NCBI GenBank assembly: GCA_000708835.1
Contig: DF237110.1
Location: forward strand, 100,195-164,194
Reading direction: 5' to 3'
DNA: 64,000 bases
Source: Klebsormidium nitens
Lineage: Eukaryota > Streptophyta > Klebsormidiophyceae > Klebsormidiales > Klebsormidiaceae
Shown here: positions 56,221 through 64,000 of the stretch, piece by piece
Position numbering within the stretch: position 1 is the first letter of the stretch
Layout: each line of letters opens with the position of its first letter
Made by a program: the position numbers and the translations under genes
Notes under the pieces: model-generated
What the model saw: only the letters and a program-made list of their open reading frames with translations
Told to the model about the DNA's origin: nothing
Database searches by the model: none

Positions 56221-58758
56221 ATGGGCATAAGGGCTCGCATCTACTTCGTGCGCAACGTCTGGAGGAAAGTCGCCGATTACGTCCGGTACGACCTGAGGGA
56301 GATCATTGTTCCTTCGTCGCTTCCAGATCCCCCGGGGACGGTGATTGAGAAGAAGAAGATTCCGCTAAACACGCATCTACAGGTGGGTCCCTGAAGTCAA
56401 CAACTGAACCGCTCTGACTCAGAATGCCATCTCGGAAATAAGAGTGAAGTAGTGCTCGTGGCCAGCAGAGTTGACGCTTGACTTCTGGTCAGAGATCGCT
56501 TTGCGGGTACTTGTGCGCTCACCACGGAATGTCTTGACGTAGGACTCGATAACATCAAGGGCTTCTTATTATGTGGGCCGATTGCCTTTGTCAACCGCAC
56601 CGTCAACTCATCCCTGAGAAGCCGTTCATTCGTTGGCGCACTGTTTGGTCCTTCTGCCATCCTGCTGACCGTTAGCATCTTGTTACGTTCCTGCTAGTGT
56701 CTCATTCAGAGTGAGCCCAGAACACCTTGTATCTCTGCATCGAGTGCGTCTACCCTTCTTCCTCCACCGGTCCTCCCCGTTCTCAAGAAACAAAGCGCAG
56801 GTTGAGAAATAAAACACGACATAAGTCGCCTCAGACTGGGAACACCTGTGCAATCTCTTCAGTCCTCGTTTAGGCGACAGTGTGCGGTGCTGAGGCCATG
56901 CTTGTTTGAACCCGAATGTGTCAGATACGAAAACCTTGCTTGCAAGGTTCTGGGAACATGTTGCACCCCTGACGTTGGCAGCTTCTTTGTTTCGTTTGAC
57001 CCGTTTTGTACTGATTTTCAAGCTTCTTTCTTCCATACGGAGACACGCATCCGAACTGATGAAATCCTGCTTTCAACAAGCGACAGCGGACAAGAGAAAG
57101 AATCACAAACGTTTTCCCTCACCCCCGCAGGTTTGGAAGCGGGCATGCTTTGGCGCAGCTGGACAATTTCCCCCTGTTTGTGTACTCAAGCAGAATACGA
57201 TCTTGAGCCTCTCCTTATCGGCTCACAAAACCCATAAGTAAAATCAATATGTTCGTAGAACGCCTTCGGTGTTGTAGGTATGGAAGCGGGCATGCATCAT
57301 CTACGGCCGCAGTTGGAAGATGTCCATGGGACTCATACAGCGCGACGAGGTCTGGGGCCCGAAGCCGAAATCGGAGCGGCCCAACGAGGGCGAGAAACAG
57401 GAGCCACGGGAGCCCACCTTTGCTGAGGAGCTGGGTAAGAACATCCTCTGTGCATTTCTTCCGTCGCGTTTTGACCAAGTCTCTTCTGAGTCCGACCTTC
57501 CCAAGCAGGCTGTCACAGAAAATGTTCCGGCTCTCGTACGAGAGTCTCCCGTGTTGTTGATGCAGAATGTAGTCGACGAGAAAAGTGGACTTGTTTTGCT
57601 GCGGCGTTCTTCGAGGAGCGGTTTGGCCTTCGTTTCATTTGAAATGAGTTCGATGACCTCGAAGCGGTCCTTTCTAGCCGACAGACCAACGCAGACTTTT
57701 TGCTTTGTTGGAAGGCTGTCAGGAACGTCAAAAATCTGTCCAGCAGTCCATTCACATCTGCCGTACCTGTATTGCGGCAAAGTCCTTCAAAACTTGACGT
57801 TTTTCCTTGAGCGAAATTTAACACAATGAATTGAGACAGTTCCACCCTGAAACGAAGGTTCGTAAGTGTTCCCCTCTTTTAGTATACCCCTTCTGTGTTC
57901 TTTTCCTTTCCAATCTTCCGTCTTCATTTCCCATGGTGCATTCGTCGTCTCCGACTCTATAAACTCACCCGTATAACGCCGACTTAGAATCGTGCAGATC
58001 TCAGACATCCTCAATCAGGAATCTCTCTTCACGTACTCTTCTCCCTCCGTCTCCTCTTTACCCTGCACCCCACGTTCGCTATCACAGACCCTGTGACAAA
58101 ATCCCCTTCCCTCCGGTTTCCAAACTGAGACTTGCGTCTGATTTCGAACTGAGTTCCCCACCTATTGCCGTCAAAGTGAGCCCCTCCCTCACAGGAAGCT
58201 TTCGCCCTATGCCATGACTGGTTTATGGTCATCGAACCAGGCTTGAACCCGGCGTTCTCTTCGTGGAAGGGCAGTTAACCCGCTTAACCAACTACGAACC
58301 AAACTTGGTTAACACTGCTCTCTCCCTGTGCTTGTACAGCCGCTGCGGCTAAGGCCGGGGGCGAGGGCATGCGCCCCGTGCTGCAAACCCTTCTGCAAAC
58401 TCGGGTTTCTCTTGGTAGAAGGGCACTTAACCTGCTTAACCAACCACAAACTAGACTCTCCGTTACTCTCTTCCTGTCTTGTGCAGCCGCTGCGGCTAAG
58501 GCCGGCGGCGAGGGCATGCGCCCCGTGCTGCAAAGGCTGTACGTGAGCCGCGCCAGGGGGTACCGGGATGCGTTGCAGAGCTTCGTGGGGGGGTACCAGG
58601 AGGGGCTGAAAGAGGCCATGGAAAGGGCGGCAAAAGAGGACGCGGTGTGGAAGACGGAAGCGGAGGGGGGGAGGGCGGAAACAGGCGGAAGCGAGGGGAC
58701 GAAGACGGCAAACGGAGGACAAGTCGGCGTAGATGTTGACGCAAGGATGAAAGCCTGA
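56221..58758 (+). CDS. Plant-type mitochondrial complex I subunit P1-like protein
   Basis: Three exons: 56221-56382, 57278-57434, 58487-58758; phases close to give 196 residues. Motifs match, from memory, the plant protein of the At1g67350 type, described as plant complex I subunit P1: NVWRKVADYVRYDLREIIVP with SSLPDPP near the start, then VWKRACIIYGRSW, and a C-terminal GMRPVLQRLYVSRARGYRDA then LQSFVGGYQEGLKEAMER. A Gly/Glu-rich tail follows. The exact role in the complex is not established from this sequence. Both internal acceptors have a decoy copy 147 bp upstream; for exon 3 the decoy is in frame. I chose the downstream acceptors because they give the family-like lengths. Confidence 0.8.
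57125..57310 (+). repeat. Decoy copy of P1-like exon 2 5' edge
   Basis: CCCCGCAG then GTTTGGAAGCGGGCATGC at 57131 mirrors the real start GTATGGAAGCGGGCATGC at 57278, 147 bp downstream. Read from the decoy (VWKRACFGAAGQ…) the frame meets TAA at 57239-57241. Confidence 0.85.
58225..58540 (+). repeat. 147-bp tandem unit covering intron 2 end and exon 3 start of the P1-like gene
   Basis: Exon 3 begins CCGCTGCGGCTAAGGCCGG at 58487. The same sequence, with acceptor CTTGTACAG, begins at 58340, and the match continues about 54 nt into exon 3 (to …GTGCTGCAAA). The preceding intron part (AGAAGGGCA(C/G)TTAACC.GCTTAACCAAC.AC) is repeated too. Confidence 0.9.
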
Positions 58759-60057
58759 ACAGTAGGGCTACAGTGACGGCTGCGGGATCGTCGTTAATCG
58801 TTTTGGGAGCGCTTGCGCGTACTAGGGAGTTCTGGGCGACGATTGAAATGTTGCGTGCTAAGAGAGTAAAACCGACTGCGGAAGGCAATTGTCCCACCCG
58901 CCCTTAGCTTCGTTTGCCCACTTTCTGCTAGCTGCATGTGCAGTGAGTAGGATAAAAGGAACGGTGAGTCGAGGAGCAAAGCACGACTGATCGTGTGTTG
59001 GATGAAGCAAACCATTTTTGGTGGTGTCCAAAGCAGCACCGATCGGATTGTGTGCATCTTCAGGGACTCCCGCGGCCCGGCTGTTGACAGCATTTGTGCG
59101 AGCCCGAGAGAAAATTTTCTGGGTCTTTAAATAGGGGGACAATGATCCCATCTCTTGGGAAGCCGGCCCGTTTCGCCGGGTGATTGCTGAGTCGACCAAT
59201 GAAAGAATCGCTCACACTGCTTACGATCATTCTATCCTTTCGCATGCAATTGAAGGCTGGCCTGCTAAGAGATCATCGACCGCTCTCAATTCATTGATTG
59301 CACAACTGAGCTTACGTCCATAGTCGTTAACGTGTGATCAATCAGCCTGGCAGGAGGAGTTCACTATCAAATATGGTCACAAACCTTATCATGCCCTCAG
59401 CCACGTTGAGCGCGGCCAACAATGATATTTGGCCGTGCGTACATATACGTGATTGTCAACATACACTCAGGACCTTTCGCAGCACTCGGAGCACGCAAGG
59501 CCAAATTGCCACATGTATGCTAAAATTAATTATAGTTGCGATCATTTAGATCACGCAATATCAGGCAGTGCGCATGCATATGGCCCTGCCGCCAGCTAAG
59601 CAATGAACTTTGGCAAACATCATTGCGACAAGGAGGCCAGTTACTGAAATATACCTACGTTGAAATTCGACGTACCTAGCCATACGGTCCACCACCGTTG
59701 TAGCTAGCTAACTAGCTAGCTCGACATGTGTTTGCATGGCCGGGTGCATCATGATTCATGCATGCCATGCCAGTCCACCAGATGTTTATGCAGGGCGGAC
59801 GAGTCACATGCTTGGTTAATTGAAAGCACGACCCGGTTCGCCGATGACGATCCGACCAAGGAAATTGACTGCAGACCATATGGAAAATGAAGACACTGAC
59901 AATTAAGCGACAATTCTGACAACGACAGTTTATGGTTTGTGAAGACGCGGCGGTATGCAACTGTCTAGATAGGCTGCACTTGAGGTTCGCGACCCATTAG
60001 TATGTTTCAAAATCAAGCGCGCGCTGACCTAAAGGCGAGCCGTTGGTTTGGAAGCTA
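58759..60057. other. Convergent spacer between the P1-like and MYND genes
   Basis: AT-richer, with CATGCATG and GCTAGCTAGCTAG words at 59690-59770. No coding exon recognised. Confidence 0.5.
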
Positions 60058-63000
60058 TCAACTTTTCTTACAGGTGTTCTTATGTTCCGGCCGATCTTTC
60101 GTTTGGCAAGCAACGCTGCAATAGTTCTTCGCTCGACACCTTGAGCAACGGGGTTTGACACTCCCAAAAAGCATCTTGCAGACAGGACATCTTTCTCCAG
60201 GATGCTGAGCCATGAGCAACTCTTGCACCGACTCTCCAGCTGGACCATCATTGAAAACAACCTGGCGGTGCTTGTAGTACAGCGCTAGTCTCCTTCCTTC
60301 ATCCTTGGCAATGTCATCAGCCACGACGGAACATGGTTGCAAGTCACCTGTCACTTGCTGGAGCACTTTCTTCTTTTCTTGCGAATCAGCACCATCAATA
60401 TACACAACATTTTCGCCCCAATTGTAGCTCACGAGAACCCCGTTGCTGCCACTCTTTTGTGGTATTGCCAGTGCAAGCTGAAAGTTCGGCATGCTAGGAG
60501 CAACCACGTTCGTACAGTAAGGTAGAAGGCCCATCCGAAAGAAGCGGACGACTTCGTCGTCTTGATAACCCTCCAAGATGGTGGACATCAGTGCAGGTAT
60601 AATCTGCTCGTGAAAGCGCCTAAGTTTTGAGGACGAGCCGCGTGCTGCCACATTGGCCAAGCCCAAGCACACCTTGCCCGCAAAGCGGTAGCACGCGGAG
60701 CCGGTGAGCGATGCAACGGCAGCCACCGCGCCGGTATCAAGCATCACGTCTAACAGCTTGGGGAGGAGCTTTGGGGGGATAGCAATCTGGCCGTACGGTG
60801 GTTTCTCCGTCCTCTTGGGCTTGCCGGGTGGAGTGGAAAACCAGAGGCAGTCGTGCAAAAACACGACCATCCCCACAAGGAACTCCAGCTCCGGGTTGTA
60901 GACACGAGCCGGTTTTCGCCGGAGCGCGTCGGCAGCAAAGGCGCGCAGGAAGCCCGGGAAGAAGTGGGCCAGGAGAAAGTCAGCGGTCAGGGTGCCGGCG
61001 CGAAAGTTGCGCGTCATGACGAACATCCAGTGGCCCACGCTCTGTTTTATCGAGGGATCCCCCATGAAGCGGAACGCCGTCTCGACGGTTCCGTCGGGCA
61101 GCGGCCGCGCGTGCTCGCAGGTGAGGAGACGCACGAGGGCGACGAAGCCGTCCCTCGCATTCTGCAGGACGAAAGGCCTTTTTATTTAGGGATTGGAACG
61201 CGAAGGGTAGATCAGCCGGTTGTATGTGCGAAGACGATAGAAGAAGACGCGGATTGATGGATGCCAGTACTTGGTTTTCCAGCCTTACCAACACGAAACC
61301 GAATACAGACTGCAGGAACAGTGGCGGACGATGTACTGATCGTTCTTAGGAATCGGATGCGAGAACCTGGAAACTTTTGTACACAAGAGAGAGCTTGCTA
61401 GACATTTCAGAAGCCGGTTTCTAAACAATAGATGAACCGGAGACAGTCGACCCGGGTTGGAAGAGACTGCGGCATCAGTCAAGCTGGCACGTTTTAAGGT
61501 CGAGCGACGTGAGGCCCCTTCTGACTTTGGGCGGGGACGTAAGAACAGGGGCAAAGACACGTCATGAAAACGCCTCAATGTCCTGGTCTCAAATTTCTAG
61601 ATCTGAATGTACTGAAAGAACTTCCAAAATAGTCATTTTACAGGAGACAAGATCGTCAATGATGAAAGTTTGATCAGACAAAGAAGGAAGGGGGCGTCCC
61701 AAAGACGAATCAAGCAAGAAAATCGTCGTCCCTAAAATAAGAGGGGCTTACGCGGGCGACTGATGGATCTGGACTTTCCACAAGTTGTTGCAAGATTTGG
61801 AGCACCTTCAGAACGTCCGGGTGCTCAGCAATCTCCTTCTTTCCTGTCTTCCGGACTTCCGACTCAGGGTCGGTGCTGCGAAACCCAAGTGATGACATTA
61901 GAAAGGGACGGACATGAGATTTGAAGCGGTCCGTTCCATTATTAGTGGTCTCAAACGGTGAGACGTCCTGGTTGAGCCTCCAGCTGCGATTCGACATGTA
62001 AGCACGTGATATCAACATCTTTCGGTCTCAAACAGAGATCCAGCTTCTAAGATCCGTATTTACAAAATGGCTGGGAGCCAATCGTAACTGCATGGCAGAT
62101 TGATCTTCCGAGTTCGACAACGGCTTCCAGCCGGTCCCACAATCGTGTAAGCAATGTTGAAAACTTGCCGGTTTTCTTCTTGACAGTGCCAAAAGACCAC
62201 TGGCAGACATTGTGGATAACCAATGAATATGCAAACTATGTTACCATATGGCTGAACCATTCTCCAGGTGTTTGGAAGTCTTACGTAGGGCACAAGGCAA
62301 ACTTGGACCAATTACACAACAGATAAACTGTTCTAACCTGCACTTCCGATCAAGGAATAAAAAGCTACAGAAACCTTCAGGTGTTCACCTAGGAACATCG
62401 TTTGTGGTCAGAAACTTGCGCCCCATTCTCGCATTGAAGAAGCGGATATACATGCCAGAGTAATTTGAATTTTATTGTGGCCTTGTCCGAAACCGAAATG
62501 TCTCAGAAATTGAATGCAAGAAACTTGCTTGGGAAAAGCCTGCAGGCTGCAATCTGCTCACAAGTGCAGCCAATTGATCAGGAGGAGGGAGGCGCAGAGT
62601 CCCACGACCCCTTGTCTGTAGTCATTGACTCCTGGCTCCGGCTGCCTCTCGCACTGCACTTGCATGAAGCGAACCGTCACTTTGACAAGCCCTGCACAAT
62701 GAAGCAAGAACGACATCACGATATTGGACTACTATTCATGTCAATCCTACCCGCTTTGGGGTGGGTTTCAGACTCTGCCTGTCCTGTGTGGTCGACATGA
62801 AAAAGATTCCCAGGGAGGCATATATCTTTAAAAGGTCTTTTTCAGCTCTGGAGTTTACATGACCAGAAGGGAAGTAGAGCTGAAACCGTGTTCTTGTTAC
62901 AGTATGAAATCTATTATGGTGCTGCCTTGTGGACCATAACCAGAAAACACAGCGATTCCAGTTGGCGCACCAACGATAGATGTGCAAGCTTTTTGTCTCC

Positions 63001-63871
63001 AACAGAAGAGCTCAGAGCCTTTGCATTGTCAAATCCTAAAAGAACCTCAATGGTCACATGAAGGCTCCAAATCCAATTCTTGTGAACGTCCACTTACGGG
63101 CCTGTCGCCACTCCAAATCAGTGGGCCCCTTCACCGAAAGAGCAAAGTGGGATGCATACGAAAGCGTAGCTGCCGCTCTGTACACCATAGTGATGTAGTT
63201 GCCGTCCCTTTCCATCTTCCGACCTGCCTTCGAAATATCTCCGCCATTCTGGTGATCACGCCCTGCTTCAGGAACCAGTTGAAGCACTTTCTGCTCGTAT
63301 TTTGCGCTTCCGCGGTACTCTCCGCAGCTGTTAGCGGAGCCCCCATGCTTGTTAAGAAGTAGAGAGCATGCTGAAGCTGCATGTCCAGAATCAGCTTTTG
63401 TGTATCGGCCAACCTTCTGTCTTCCATAATAACTGCAGCTACCGGTCGGACCGCCCCATACGCCCACGCATTCGCCACCAGCTCTGGAAGGATTCTGACA
63501 CAGTGGCTCAAGCCTTCCACGACGCGCACGAAAGCCACAGGGTTCGAATCATGCAGGTTCAAGCACAGCATTCTGAAGAACCCGCAGTCTACCAGCGCTT
63601 GAACCTCTTGTGGCGATGCGGACAGCAAGTCTTGCCAGAGTTCGTCGAGAGTGAAGAGCATCTCCAGCTTCTTTTTCCTGTCCAACTGCCTTAGCGCTTT
63701 TCTAAGTGGCTCAGCCAGGAAGCGCCACCTCACATTCCCCTGTGCATCGCTTCTGTCCACACTTTGCAGAATCCGGGTCAGGACACTGTCCAGCACGCTG
63801 TCGGTGCAGGCTTGTATGGCAGGAGGAGCAGCAGTATCTGCTGCTTCTTTGCAAGGCGACGGGGTCACCAT
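60058..63871 (-). CDS. MYND zinc-finger protein (helical-repeat body, C-terminal MYND), model tentative
   Basis: Supported exons (minus strand): ~63871-63135, 61875-61752 and 61161-60058, giving about 654 residues if joined directly. The last exon ends in a complete MYND finger: CPVCKMLF, CSRCRAKNYC, SVACQTKDRPEHKNTC. MYND fingers mediate protein-protein contacts. The body is helical and Leu/Ala-rich, possibly armadillo-like (VRLLTCEHARPL, FLRAFAADALRRK, KLLPKLLDVMLDTGAVAAVA, HPDVLKVLQILQQLVESPD). The first ATG in a good frame is at 63871 (MVTPSPCKEAAD). Near 63215-63240 the best coding signal moves to another frame (GNYITMVYRAAATLSYASHF), so exon 1 as drawn may be wrong at its 3' end or the sequence may carry an indel. 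The precise function is unknown. Confidence 0.65.
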
Positions 63872-64000
63872 TGCAGCCGGAACCCTCACTAACTCCCTCT
63901 AACTCACACAAGCGCCCCTCACACAGTATTAACCCCCCTCTCAGGTGTGCATGATATAGGCCCCTGGTGCTGACCGACTGAGACAGTGAGAGTGAGACTG

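Noticed and set aside
1-64000. CRISPR arrays, bacterial operons or phage-type modules
   Set aside because: The sequence is intron-rich eukaryotic DNA; no array of spaced identical direct repeats and no prokaryotic gene organisation was seen.

Overview
The window is eukaryotic nuclear DNA with many introns and plant-type gene families: a riboflavin deaminase with a transit-like N-terminus, a complex I subunit of the plant P1 type, and plant-like HRD1, RPA3 and USP proteins. CATGCATG-rich spacers alternate with GC-rich exons. I infer a streptophyte alga, possibly Klebsormidium-like; the species cannot be proven from this sequence. All gene models were built by hand from splice sites, reading phase and family motifs. 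Most internal exons have AG/GT borders and the phases add up.

Layout. 1388-9433 (-): SNM1/PSO2-type DNA cross-link repair nuclease with a very long C-terminal extension ending in a PCNA-binding motif. 10646-15480 (-): ALG10 glucosyltransferase. 17973-22670 (+): HRD1 ERAD ubiquitin ligase, head-to-head with ALG10. 22671-25241: repeat-rich spacer with a TA-flanked MITE nested between larger inverted arms. 25242-29174 (-): secreted/membrane C2H2 protein, head-to-head with YAE1 at 29784-31410 (+). 30651-32050 and 33810-35157 are direct repeats that duplicate the last YAE1 exon and flank an intronless multi-pass membrane protein (32307-33434, -). 35432-40631 (-): glycosyltransferase with two GT-A domains, containing an N-gap that looks artificial. 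41971-47989 (-): PYRD-type riboflavin deaminase, head-to-head with RPA3 at 48481-49939 (+). 51264-54500 (-): universal stress protein. 55291-55999 (+): small membrane protein. 56221-58758 (+): complex I P1-like subunit. 60058-63871 (-): MYND zinc-finger protein with a probable frame problem.

The most unusual signal is a recurring intron architecture. In at least three genes (HRD1, PYRD, P1-like) the intron beside an exon carries one to three degenerate tandem copies of the exon edge together with its splice site. Most copies are dead by stop codons, but one, in the P1-like gene, is in frame and fully open over 49 codons. Functionally the window mixes housekeeping roles: genome maintenance (SNM1, RPA3), ER glycosylation and quality control (ALG10, HRD1), Fe-S protein assembly (YAE1), flavin synthesis and respiration.
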